64,000 bases of DNA from IMG/VR virus record IMGVR_UViG_3300046499_000591, positions 1 through 64,000 of that record; one strand, given 5' to 3'. A program made the position numbers and the translations under genes. The stretch is from a virus. Shown here piece by piece: positions 40,984 through 48,436 of the stretch. Every line of letters begins with the position of its first letter. Within the stretch, counting starts at the first letter, position 1. The notes under the pieces are model-generated. The model was not told the DNA's origin. It searched no databases and saw only the letters and a list, made by a program, of their open reading frames with translations.

Positions 40984-42056
40984 AGGCCGATGCCTCTCAT
41001 GGGGTTCTCTTCGCGGTCGTCCACGGGCCGGATGTACGCGAGGACTTGCGGCGAGTTCTCCGCCCACCGGCCCTGGGTGCGGATCGCGGAGACGGGCGCC
41101 TTCTGTCGGTACGCCTCGCTCGCGCCGCCGGCCCGGAAGCCGTGGGCGGTGTAGGTCAGTCCGTCGTCGGGGAACACGACGGCGGCCCGGCGCTGCACCA
41201 TCTCGTTGATGGCGTCGCCGGACATGGAGTCGTGGGTGATCTGGTCCCACTGGTTGATGGCGCGCAGGAGTCGGCCGGTGGTGATGCCGCGGTCGGCGAG
41301 CGCGGCCCGGTACGCGCGGACGACGCGGACGGGGTCGGTGTCGTTGTGGACGCCGCGCGGCACGATGACCTCGACGCCGTCGCCCTCCTGGTCGGTCTTG
41401 GAGGCGCGGATCAGGATGGTGAGGTCGCCCTCGTCGTCCTCGCTGATGTCTTCCAGGTGTAGGCCGGCCAGTTCGGAGCGGCGGGCCATCATCGCGAACC
41501 CGAGGACGAGGATGACCCGGTCGCGGAGGCCGGCGAGGGTGGTGAGGTCGCACGTGTCGATGAGGGCGCGCAGCTTGGCGAGGTTGATGGGCGGCGCCTT
41601 GCGCTTGCGGGTGCCGGCCTTCGCGCGCCCCTTCTTGTAGGCGGCGAGCAGGCGCAGCGCGCCGGCGGTGTCCGGCTGGTCGCGGTAGCCGGCCGACTTG
41701 TGGCGGGAGCGGATGACGCCGAGGGCCTGCTCGATGCTGGACGGGGCCGGCGTGCGGCCGGTGCGCTCCGACGGGGTCACGGTCATGTGCCGGACGTACT
41801 CGGTGAGGGTGGCCGGCGTCGCCGGCAGCGGCACCCGCCCCTGGACGGTGCACCAGCCGGCGAACGTCTGCCACTGTCGGGTGTAGGCGCGTTGGGTGTT
41901 CTCGGGGACGGAGTCGACGAGGGCCTGGCGGGTCTCGTCGCTCACCTCGTGGTCGCGGTCGGTGTGGACGAGGGGCGTCTCGGGGCGTGCCGCCGGCAGG
42001 AGGTGGTCGTCGTCGACGAGCTCGGCGTCGACCACTTCGGATTCGTCGTCTGTCAC
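40980..42056 (-). CDS. Cre-like tyrosine recombinase
   Basis: 358 residues from a GTG with GAGGGC upstream. The N-terminal core-binding domain (SVPENTQRAYTRQWQTFAGW) and catalytic domain (about 155-358) are complete: Arg in ARRSEL (192-193), Lys220, HGFR (305-308), Trp331 in GRW, and the nucleophile Tyr341 in LAYIRP. The end (AYIRPVDDREENPMRG) resembles phage P1 Cre more than typical phage integrases, and there is no arm-binding domain. A lox-like site lies 14 bp upstream of the gene. Dimer resolution of a circular plasmid prophage is the best reading; chromosomal integration is the alternative. Confidence 0.8.
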   Translation of the reverse strand: MTDDESEVVDAELVDDDHLLPAARPETPLVHTDRDHEVSDETRQALVDSVPENTQRAYTRQWQTFAGWCTVQGRVPLPATPATLTEYVRHMTVTPSERTGRTPAPSSIEQALGVIRSRHKSAGYRDQPDTAGALRLLAAYKKGRAKAGTRKRKAPPINLAKLRALIDTCDLTTLAGLRDRVILVLGFAMMARRSELAGLHLEDISEDDEGDLTILIRASKTDQEGDGVEVIVPRGVHNDTDPVRVVRAYRAALADRGITTGRLLRAINQWDQITHDSMSGDAINEMVQRRAAVVFPDDGLTYTAHGFRAGGASEAYRQKAPVSAIRTQGRWAENSPQVLAYIRPVDDREENPMRGIGL

Positions 42057-42069
42057 GCCCTCAATCTTA

Positions 42070-42095
42070 CCCGTGATAAGCCAAGTTATCCGGGG
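42070..42095. promoter_or_regulatory. lox-like recombination site candidate
   Basis: Arms CCCGTGATAA and TTATCCGGGG (8 of 10 positions symmetric) around the 6-bp spacer GCCAAG, 14 bases from the recombinase start. The layout fits a tyrosine recombinase core site. It could instead be the recombinase gene's operator. Confidence 0.45.
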
Positions 42096-42253
42096 TTATG
42101 CGCTGAACGGCTCCTGATACAGGGCCAGAAAACGGCTGTGCGGCTCCGTGGGAGCCGAACGGCCCTCCCGACGTCCGGTCGCACCGGACACGGCGAGATC
42201 GTCGACGAGAGGGCCCGTTCTGTGGGTCGCGTTTCTACCGATCCGCGAGCGTT

Positions 42254-42610
42254 TCACCCTTTGGGCGGATTGACGAGACGGGCGCGGGAGTTCACGCACT
42301 CGAACCGGTCCCATGGCATCGGATGGGAACACTCGTTGCCATGCTCGGGGCAGTCGGTGCAGTCCGGGCAGTAATCCTCATCCGGCCGGAACACGCGCCG
42401 ACACCGACCACACACAGGGTGCCGCTTCATCCGGCCCAGATTGATCGCCAGGTTCACGGCCGCGTCCGCCGCCGTGCCCGGCTCGGGCACGACGTAGAGG
42501 AGCTCGTACTCCAGCACGGCAATGCGCAGGCGGTCGGCGCGCGACCGGGCGGGACGACGACGGAACCAGGGCACGAGGGGACCGTACCCCCGCGTACCGA
42601 CAGAGAGCAT
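42254..42610 (-). CDS. Zn-ribbon protein
   Basis: 118 residues from the ATG at 42610; an upstream in-frame start at 42652 would cross a hairpin. C-terminal Zn sites: CGRCRRVFRPDEDYCPDC and CPEHGNECSH. The N-terminal half is basic and helical. Possible DNA- or RNA-binding protein. Confidence 0.55.
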   Translation of the reverse strand: MLSVGTRGYGPLVPWFRRRPARSRADRLRIAVLEYELLYVVPEPGTAADAAVNLAINLGRMKRHPVCGRCRRVFRPDEDYCPDCTDCPEHGNECSHPMPWDRFECVNSRARLVNPPKG

Positions 42611-42670
42611 GAAGCGCGACCCCGCACTCCCCCGCCAAGGGGACTGCAACATGCGGGACCGCGCTTCATG
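42608..42670. repeat. 19-bp inverted repeat around a 25-bp centre
   Basis: CATGAAGCGCG plus 8 bases at 42608, and the near-complement ending GCGCTTCATG at 42670 (17 of 19 pairs). It separates the Gp88-like gene from the Zn-ribbon gene and covers the latter's start codon, so it could be a terminator or a control hairpin. Confidence 0.6.
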
Positions 42671-42780
42671 TGGTTGGAGCCAGGCAGCCCAGGCAGGGGC
42701 CCGACTCCTGAACGCTACGGCTCACGGACCGGCGGCCGCCACCCGAACTCAGCTTCCTGGGCGCCGGCGCATCAACTCTG

Positions 42781-43530
42781 CTACGGACGGCCGGAGTCGA
42801 ACTGCTTGCCCGGGCCGCGACGCCGGCGCGCACGGGCCCGCTCGTCGGCCTCCCGCTGAATCGAGCCGAACGTCTCCTCACCCTGCCTTTTGCGAAGGTG
42901 GCGGATGTTGTTCGCAGGTATGCCGACCTTCGGCGGCCCGTACACGGCGAGGAGGTCCGACGCCTCCTGGGACGAGTAGCCGGCGGCCTCCATGGCGGCA
43001 TCGTCGATGAAGACGTCGGCGTGCCGGTCGTGTTCGAGGTCGATGAGGTGGTCCTCCTTCCCACCCAAGGAGAGCACCCACAGGAAGTTCGCCGGCGGGT
43101 CCGGCTGGACGATCCGGCGAAACCGGTCGACGGCCTTGGTGTACGCGTAAAACGTCACGGCCGGCGTCGCGCGGATGATACGAAGCCAGGCTTCGACGTA
43201 CGCATCGCTGTAGAAGTCACCGCTGTCATGGATGCGGACGTGGGCGCCAGAGGCGTACCGCTTGTGCGTCAACTCCTTGATCATGCGGGCCTCCCAGCCC
43301 GGCATGTCGTCCATGAGCATGGCGAGGTTGCGCTCGTGAGCTGCGAGGACGCCGCGGAACCGGTACGTGCCGGTGCGGGCGTAGCAGAGTTTCACGCACG
43401 CCTGCGCCTCCGGGCACGTGTTGTATGTGCGACCGTCGGCGAGCCGGCCCGCCCACGCCGGCAGCGACCAATTCCATATGCCTTCGCGGCGTAGCTCGCT
43501 GTTCTGCCGAAGCAGCCATTCGGTAGCCAT
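42781..43530 (-). CDS. Gp88-like phage protein
   Basis: 249 residues, GGAGGGAG upstream. Motifs NTCPEAQACVKLCYARTGTY and HVRIHDSGDFYSDAYVEAW match the actinophage GP88 family. The Cx(5)CxxxCYA-type Cys cluster recalls Fe-S or radical-SAM-like proteins, but function is unknown. It ends in a basic tail (RARARRRRGPGKQ). Divergent from the lipoprotein; a palindrome GATCGCAT-T-ATGCGGTC at 43579-43595 lies between them. Confidence 0.75.
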   Translation of the reverse strand: MATEWLLRQNSELRREGIWNWSLPAWAGRLADGRTYNTCPEAQACVKLCYARTGTYRFRGVLAAHERNLAMLMDDMPGWEARMIKELTHKRYASGAHVRIHDSGDFYSDAYVEAWLRIIRATPAVTFYAYTKAVDRFRRIVQPDPPANFLWVLSLGGKEDHLIDLEHDRHADVFIDDAAMEAAGYSSQEASDLLAVYGPPKVGIPANNIRHLRKRQGEETFGSIQREADERARARRRRGPGKQFDSGRP

Positions 43531-43634
43531 ACACGGCTCCCTCCGTCGATGCGATAGGCGGAGGGACGCCTTCCAAGTGATCGCATTATGCGGTCGGCCT
43601 GCGACGAACGCGAATCATCGGCAACGATGCGCCC

Positions 43635-43976
43635 ATGAATCACCACATGATCAGGATTGCGGCCGGCGCCGTCCTCGCCGGCGCGCTCATTACCGGCTGT
43701 TCCAGCAGCGGCCCGACCGCCGACCAGAAGAGATACGCCGACGCCGCGGCGGCCGCCGACCCCGACGACTTCGGCGGGATGAAGACCGACGACCTCGCCG
43801 GCACCCTCGGGGACGAAGGCAAGGAGCTGTGCGACCAGTTGAAGAAGGGCTCGTACGCCGACGCCCTGGCGTACGCCAAGACCGGCTTCCCGGGGAAGCA
43901 AGCGGCCGCGCTCGTCGACGCCGCGGTGCTCGTCAACTGCCCGGACCAGAAGGGGAAGGTGCCGGCCGGATCGTAG
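43635..43976 (+). CDS. Small lipoprotein (prophage surface protein candidate)
   Basis: 113 residues. Signal peptide with lipobox LITGC (Cys22), so the mature protein is lipid-anchored outside the cell. The remainder resembles small actinobacterial DUF732-type secreted domains (GEELCDQLKKG-like, one Cys pair). Prophage lipoproteins often block superinfection; that role is inferred. Confidence 0.7.
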   Translation: MNHHMIRIAAGAVLAGALITGCSSSGPTADQKRYADAAAAADPDDFGGMKTDDLAGTLGDEGKELCDQLKKGSYADALAYAKTGFPGKQAAALVDAAVLVNCPDQKGKVPAGS

Positions 43977-43994
43977 GCCGGCCCCGGAACGACC

Positions 43995-44025
43995 GAGCGC
44001 CCCCGGGGTACCTCCGGGGGCGCTC
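43995..44025 (+). terminator. Terminator of the lipoprotein gene
   Basis: 12-bp stem GAGCGCCCCCGG / CCGGGGGCGCTC, 7-nt loop. Confidence 0.7.
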
Positions 44026-44028
44026 TGG

Positions 44029-44057
44029 GCCACAGCCCCGCGTGCGCGGGGAGCAGC
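44029..44057. repeat. Solitary CRISPR type I-E repeat-like sequence
   Basis: Contains CCCCGC-GTGC-GCGGGG followed by AGCAG, the hairpin and flank of actinobacterial type I-E repeats. No adjacent second repeat and no cas genes, so it is not an array. Confidence 0.4.
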
Positions 44058-44098
44058 GGTAGCCCGGTGGTCGACCTACAGTCTCCGCATGGGCCATA

Positions 44099-44193
44099 CC
44101 CGACACGTCGGGTGGTGCTCGACCGAGGAGAGGTGTATCTATCTAGGCGAAAGCACACCTGAAGTTGTTGCTTCGATGGTGCCTCGGTCGAGC
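44099..44193. other. Structured region: small hairpin plus three-way-junction-like fold
   Basis: CCCGAC/GTCGGG hairpin (44099-44112), then a 12-bp outer stem GCTCGACCGAGG (44117-44128) / CCTCGGTCGAGC (44182-44193) enclosing AGGTGT/ACACCT (44131-44160, capped by GCGAAAGC) and GAAG/CTTC (44161-44174). Compact enough for a folded RNA or a DNA recombination/replication site. No coding signal is seen in it. Confidence 0.55.
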
Positions 44194-44239
44194 GGTTCAA
44201 CTATGGCACAGGCCGCTGACACCGTGCAGCCGAACCGGG

Positions 44240-44848
44240 TCACTCGATCGGGCGATGGGCGCGCCGGCACATCGTCCCGCGGCATCCCTGCCGGTACCCG
44301 CACGGCCGGCCGCACCGGTCGCCGCCGACGCACAGCGCGACGGCGGCCTCGTCGAGGGCGGCCCTAAAGTCGTCGTCGCGGCGGGCGAGCCCGAACACCT
44401 GGCCCGGGGTCACCTCGGCCCGGACGGCGGCCGCCTCGATGGTGGCGACGTCGCCGGCCGAGACCAGTTCGAGCACCTGCCGGCGCCGCTGCTCGGGGAA
44501 CACGGCGTCGGCGGCCGTACGCCGGCGCGTACGGGAGTCGGCGTTGTGCCAGGCCAGGCAGTCATCGCACCCGCAGCCGAGGCGCCACAGCGTCGACGGG
44601 GCGTAGCGGCTGTGGTCGAGGGCCGGCGGGTCGGTGTCGGCGGCGGCGATGAGGGCCGCGCCGGTCCATACCCGCCCTCGGCCGTCGGCGCCGGGCACCC
44701 GTTCCCACTCGGCGCCGGGGAACCAGCCGCTGAGGACCAGGGTGTTCGTCGACGACACGGCCAGGCCGAGGAGTTCGGCGAGGTCGGCGGCGCGGTACCG
44801 GGCGTCGGGGTCGATGCGGTCGACGACGCGGGCGAGGGGGTGGTCCAT
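44240..44848 (-). CDS. Regulator-like protein with helix-turn-helix and Zn sites
   Basis: 202 residues from the ATG at 44848, preceded by AGGGAGAGAAG. Residues 17-50 are helix-turn-helix-like (YRAADLAELLGLAVSSTNTL). Later Cys clusters (CGCDDC; CVGGDRCGRPCGYRQGC) suggest one or two Zn ions. Streptomyces has many uncharacterised proteins of this kind. CRISPR-repeat-like hairpins lie on both sides of the gene. Confidence 0.55.
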   Translation of the reverse strand: MDHPLARVVDRIDPDARYRAADLAELLGLAVSSTNTLVLSGWFPGAEWERVPGADGRGRVWTGAALIAAADTDPPALDHSRYAPSTLWRLGCGCDDCLAWHNADSRTRRRTAADAVFPEQRRRQVLELVSAGDVATIEAAAVRAEVTPGQVFGLARRDDDFRAALDEAAVALCVGGDRCGRPCGYRQGCRGTMCRRAHRPIE

Positions 44849-44879
44849 GCTTCTCTCCCTGGGTATGGGGGTGTCTGCT

Positions 44880-44965
44880 GCGGTCACCTCCGCATGCGCG
44901 GAGCAGAATCCGGCTCCTCGGCGAGCAGCAGCCAAGGGCGATACCCCCGCGTTTGCGGGGAAGAG
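44880..44965. repeat. Two CRISPR type I-E repeat-like hairpins, 57 bp apart
   Basis: Hairpins CTCCGC-ATGC-GCGGAG (44888-44903) and CCCCGC-GTTT-GCGGGG (44945-44960), with flanks similar to actinobacterial I-E repeats. The period is 57 bp against about 61 for a real I-E array. They lie in the leader of the gene starting at 44848. Possibly a relic mini-array or repeat mimics. Confidence 0.4.
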
Positions 44966-45013
44966 TTCGACGTCATGATGGCACACTCCGCCGGCAGCGG
45001 GCGGGGAACCGGG

Positions 45014-45229
45014 TCAGTCCTCGTTGTACAGCGACGGGAACGAGCGCCGGGCGACGCCGCCCGTGTAGGCGAGCATGTGGGCCGTCTCCGCCGGCGTCAA
45101 CGGCCGTGGATCGCGGAGCCCTTCGGCGAGGCCGTCGGCGAAGCAGCGGCCCAGGTATTCCAGCGCGGCCCGGTCCCGCTCGGCGATGGTGGGCCCCATG
45201 CCCAGGAGGCGGCGAAGGAGTCGATGCAT
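45014..45229 (-). CDS. Small helical protein, unknown
   Basis: 71 residues from the ATG at 45229. Basic amphipathic N-terminus (MHRLLRRLLGMG) and a helical body (ERDRAALEYLGRCFADGLAE). The ribosome site is weak. Divergent from the XRE regulator. No family recognised. Confidence 0.45.
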   Translation of the reverse strand: MHRLLRRLLGMGPTIAERDRAALEYLGRCFADGLAEGLRDPRPLTPAETAHMLAYTGGVARRSFPSLYNED

Positions 45230-45338
45230 GCCGGCAGCATCGCACGCCGCACCGACATCAGACCGTATGCGAAAGCCCCTCACGTCACAGGTACGTAAGG
45301 GGCGTTCGCAGTCTCCGCCCGGCCGGCCGGGGGTACCG

Positions 45339-45358
45339 TTCCTAGTGGACGCTAGGAA
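45339..45358 (+). promoter_or_regulatory. Operator candidate TTCCTAG-N6-CTAGGAA
   Basis: Perfect 7-bp inverted repeat centred 20 bases before the XRE regulator start. The position suggests autoregulation. Confidence 0.55.
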
Positions 45359-45368
45359 TGGAGCCAGT

Positions 45369-46598
45369 ATGCCCCACTACGCCGACACCGGGGGGAGCGC
45401 AGAGAGCAACGGGCAGCGCCTTGCCCGCCTCCGTGCGCGCCACCGGTGGACTCAGCAACGCCTGGCAGATGAAGCCGGGTACTCTCTCGCAGCCGTGAAA
45501 GCCTACGAACAAGGGCGCCGCAGCCTGGACCGCCCCGCCGTGGTCCTCGCGTTCGCTCACGCCCTGGACTGCCATCCCACCGAGATCACCGGCGGCCCGT
45601 ACTCGCCGGTGTCCACCGACACCGAGGGGCAGGTCGCCGTCGCGGCCGTCGCCGCGGTACGCCGCGCCCTGCTGCGGCACGGCCGCCCCACCAGGCCGGA
45701 GGAGCACGAGGTTGCCGCTGTCGACCTGCCGGAGCTACGGCGACGCGTCGCCGAGGGCAACGCCTTCCGCCAGGCCGCGGCTTTAGCGAAGTCCGGTCCC
45801 ATCCTGCCCGCACTGCTCCGCGACCTCCAGGTGGCCGCCGAGGTGTGCGAGGGCGACCAACGCCGGGAAGCCTTCGGGCTGCTCTCGTCGGCGTACGAGT
45901 GCGCCATGCAGTACCTCTACAAGCTGGGCCACACCTCGGATGCCACCCTGGCGACCGAGCGGGTGCTGTGGTCCGCGCAGGAGTCCGGCGACCCGCTCCG
46001 CATCCTGGCCTCGCACTGGTACGACGCCGGGGAGTTCCTGTCGATCGGCGAGCACGACGAGGCCGGCGCCATCATCGACGACGCCCTGACCGAGCTGGGG
46101 ACGGTCCGCGACCGTACGCCGGAGGTGGTGTCCCTGTGCGGCGCGTTCCTCCTCAAGGCATCGCTGAACTCGGCCCGCTCGGCGGACAACCGGGGCGCCG
46201 AGCAACACCTGGCGAAGGCGAAGACCGCGGCGGAGGAGCTGGGCGGCGACCGCAACGACTACCAGCTGCAATTCGGGCCGACCAACGTGGCCATCTGGGG
46301 TGTGTCCTTGCCGGTGGAGATGGGCAAGGGCCGCGTCGCCGTGGACCGGGCCGAGGGGGTGCGCCTGCCGGCGCAGTTCTCCCCGGAGCGGCACTCGCAC
46401 CACTTCATCGACGTGGGCCGCGCGCACTTCTACAACGGGCAGCGCGAGGCGGCTATCGGCGCGTTCCTCAAGGCGGAGCGGCTGGCACCGCAGGCGACCC
46501 GCATGCATGCCGGTGTGCGGGAGACCGTCGGCACGATGATCCGTACTCAGAAGCGCGGTGAGCTGGTGGAGTTGGGTATCCGGCTCGGCGTCGTGTGA
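45369..46598 (+). CDS. XRE-family regulator with TPR-like domain
   Basis: 409 residues from the ATG at 45369. Residues 15-75 are the Cro/C1-type helix-turn-helix (RLARLRARHRWTQQRLADEA then GYSLAAVKAYEQGRRS). The rest is helical with TPR-like spacing (FGLLSSAYECAMQYLYKLGH; AAIGAFLKAERLAPQ). Streptomyces has many such regulators, often beside accessory or natural-product genes. It is the first gene of a rightward group ending at 49737. Its repressor or activator role is unknown. Confidence 0.75.
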   Translation: MPHYADTGGSAESNGQRLARLRARHRWTQQRLADEAGYSLAAVKAYEQGRRSLDRPAVVLAFAHALDCHPTEITGGPYSPVSTDTEGQVAVAAVAAVRRALLRHGRPTRPEEHEVAAVDLPELRRRVAEGNAFRQAAALAKSGPILPALLRDLQVAAEVCEGDQRREAFGLLSSAYECAMQYLYKLGHTSDATLATERVLWSAQESGDPLRILASHWYDAGEFLSIGEHDEAGAIIDDALTELGTVRDRTPEVVSLCGAFLLKASLNSARSADNRGAEQHLAKAKTAAEELGGDRNDYQLQFGPTNVAIWGVSLPVEMGKGRVAVDRAEGVRLPAQFSPERHSHHFIDVGRAHFYNGQREAAIGAFLKAERLAPQATRMHAGVRETVGTMIRTQKRGELVELGIRLGVV

Positions 46599-46606
46599 GC
46601 GTGCAG

Positions 46607-46629
46607 AAGGGCTACGTTTTGTAGCCCTT
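46607..46629 (+). terminator. Hairpin after the XRE gene
   Basis: 9-bp stem AAGGGCTAC / GTAGCCCTT around GTTTT. Probable terminator or attenuator. A CCCCCTGG / CCAGGGGG pair (46636 and 46684) brackets the likely promoter of the next gene. Confidence 0.55.
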
Positions 46630-46697
46630 GGGTCACCCCCTGGTCCCTACTGTCGGTTGAGTACCCGTCACCGACTTCCCGGGCCAGGGGGTTTCCT

Positions 46698-47099
46698 ATG
46701 AGCACCGCGCCACCACCGCTGGCGTTCCTCTACGACCGCTGCTTAACAGAGAACGCCGCGATGCTGGAGCTGCGCTGCACGGCCCTCGCCGAATACGTCG
46801 AGGAGCGGGGCTGGGTAGAGGCCGGCAGCTTCGTCGACTACGGCGACGCGGCACTGACCAACGACAACCGGCCGGCGTTCGACGAGCTGCTGCGCACCAT
46901 GGCGCGCGCCACCGACGTGGACCGGGTGTGCCTGGTGTACGACTGGGGCCGCCTGAGCCACGACGCCGGCCACCGGCAGGTGTTCACCCGCCGGGTCCTG
47001 GGCGCCGGCGGCTGGCTGGCGTCCCTCAACGGGGAGACGGTGCGAATCGGAGCGGTCCCGGACGGGCGGCTGACGAGCGCACCGCAGGCAATCGCATGA
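46698..47099 (+). CDS. Resolvase-N-terminal-like protein lacking the catalytic serine
   Basis: 133 residues. The pattern FLYDRCLTENAAMLELRCTA, then RPAFDELLRTMARATDVDRV and YDWGRLSHDAGHRQVFTRRV, follows the serine-resolvase fold. The position of the nucleophilic Ser (YxRxS) is Leu, and no DNA-binding domain follows. Probably not a recombinase; it may be a repurposed fold. Its stop overlaps the next start. Confidence 0.6.
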   Translation: MSTAPPPLAFLYDRCLTENAAMLELRCTALAEYVEERGWVEAGSFVDYGDAALTNDNRPAFDELLRTMARATDVDRVCLVYDWGRLSHDAGHRQVFTRRVLGAGGWLASLNGETVRIGAVPDGRLTSAPQAIA

Positions 47100-47740
47100 G
47101 CCCCGTGTCCGCACCGACACCGCTCAGGCACAAGGGCCGTCCCGTCCCGTTCATCGCCGCGTGGAGCGCCGAGGTGGTTCCGTTGCCGCGCGTCCTCGTC
47201 ACCCCCGTCGGCATCAGGTTGGAGGGGCACCCACCCGACCCGTCATGGGGGGTGACGTGGAAGCCGTGGCTGGACGTCCGGGGTCAGGGCGAGCCCTACT
47301 TCGACAAGGTCCATGTGTCGCGGCAGCGCTACGTGATGCAGCCCTCTTGCCTGAGGTGTCAGGTGTGCGCCCGGCCCGTGGAGCGGAACGAACACGGCTG
47401 GCCGTGGCTGCTGGAGGACCACCGCGGGGAGCCGGGTTGGCCCGAGCAGGAAGTGACGACGCACCCGCCGGTGTGCCCGGAGTGCCAGCCCGTGTCTAAC
47501 CTCCAGTGCACGCCGAACCGGGGCAACTTCGTGTCGGTCCGCGCCCGCCGGGTCCTCATCGACGGCGTGTACGGCGAGCTGTACGAGCCCGGCCGACAGC
47601 CGGTGAAGACGGTTCTGTTCGCCGGCGATGGGCGGCTGCGGTGGATGCTCGGCGGTCAGGTTGCGGTGACCCTCACCGGCGTCACGGTCGTCGACATGGA
47701 CACCCAGACGCCGGCGCCCCGACAGGCGGTACGCCGATGA
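47096..47740 (+). CDS. Zn-binding protein, unknown
   Basis: 214 residues from the ATG overlapping the previous stop. Cys pairs CLRCQVCARP and CPECQP at about residues 85-130 fit a Zn ribbon. A beta-rich C-terminus (RVLIDGVYGELYEPGRQ, VAVTLTGVTVVDMD). Translationally coupled on both sides. Confidence 0.55.
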   Translation: MSPVSAPTPLRHKGRPVPFIAAWSAEVVPLPRVLVTPVGIRLEGHPPDPSWGVTWKPWLDVRGQGEPYFDKVHVSRQRYVMQPSCLRCQVCARPVERNEHGWPWLLEDHRGEPGWPEQEVTTHPPVCPECQPVSNLQCTPNRGNFVSVRARRVLIDGVYGELYEPGRQPVKTVLFAGDGRLRWMLGGQVAVTLTGVTVVDMDTQTPAPRQAVRR

Positions 47741-48177
47741 CCGCCCCCGGGGCGCCGGCCGCACCGGCGCGTGTCGACGCCACCCGGATACGCCGCACGT
47801 ACGAAGCGGTCCTGGGAGACCCGCGGATCGGCCCCCCGCCCCTGGCGGACGAGGAGCAGCGGGCGCATTTCGCCGGGCTCCTGCGCGGGCACATGTGGCT
47901 GCTGCTGCCCCCGGTCGAGCAACTGGTGCCCGGCATGGCCGTCCCCTTCAACCGGAGCGCCGCCCGGCACGTCATCACCCGGGCGCGTGGCGTCCTTGCC
48001 GTTCCCGTCCTCGGGGCGTCGTCGGCCGACGACCTCTTCGACCTGGCGACGCTGTCCCGGGCGCTCCTCACTTTGTACGCGCGCCCTGACGACCGCGAAG
48101 GAGGAGCCGCCCCATGGAGGCGCAATGGGTCACCGGTGACTGCTGGCTCGGGTGCGAGCGCACCGGAGTGCCGGTGA
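47737..48177 (+). CDS. DUF6415-like helical protein
   Basis: 146 residues. The pattern HMWLLLPPVEQLVPGMAVPF then LATLSRALLTLYAR resembles a Streptomyces family annotated DUF6415 and linked to natural-product loci. This match is from memory of the pattern. It overlaps the next gene by about 60 bases in another frame. Confidence 0.5.
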   Translation: MTAPGAPAAPARVDATRIRRTYEAVLGDPRIGPPPLADEEQRAHFAGLLRGHMWLLLPPVEQLVPGMAVPFNRSAARHVITRARGVLAVPVLGASSADDLFDLATLSRALLTLYARPDDREGGAAPWRRNGSPVTAGSGASAPECR

Positions 48178-48302
48178 TCTGGCTCGGCCCGGTGCAGTGG
48201 GACGGGCAGCACGCCCCGTTCATGGTGTGCAAGGGCTGCCTCGACCGCCTCAAGCGGCAGGCGAACGCGTACTTCATGCAGCGGCAGCCGGCTGTCGCCT
48301 GA
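48114..48302 (+). CDS. Small Cys-rich protein
   Basis: 62 residues from the ATG at 48114 (AGGAGG upstream), inside the end of the previous gene. Four Cys in CWLGC and CKGC fit a Zn knuckle. Function unknown. Confidence 0.55.
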   Translation: MEAQWVTGDCWLGCERTGVPVIWLGPVQWDGQHAPFMVCKGCLDRLKRQANAYFMQRQPAVA

Positions 48303-48436
48303 GCTCCACCGGCCCCCGGCGTGCGTACGCCGGCGGGCCCTCATGACCCCCGTACCCGTGCGGTGCGGGAGCGCCTGGTCGTCGTCCGGCGGCCGGGTAG
48401 GTAGCGCCACGCAATCCGACTGAATCGGAGGGCACC

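Noticed and set aside
42760-42800. A second tRNA (GTTCGACTC near the end of the Gp88-like gene resembles a T loop)
   Set aside because: The bases around it do not form a T stem or any other arm, and the stretch codes for the C-terminus of the Gp88-like protein.
44880-44965. A functional CRISPR array
   Set aside because: Only two degenerate repeats, 57 bp apart, and no cas genes in the window. Reported as repeat-like units instead.
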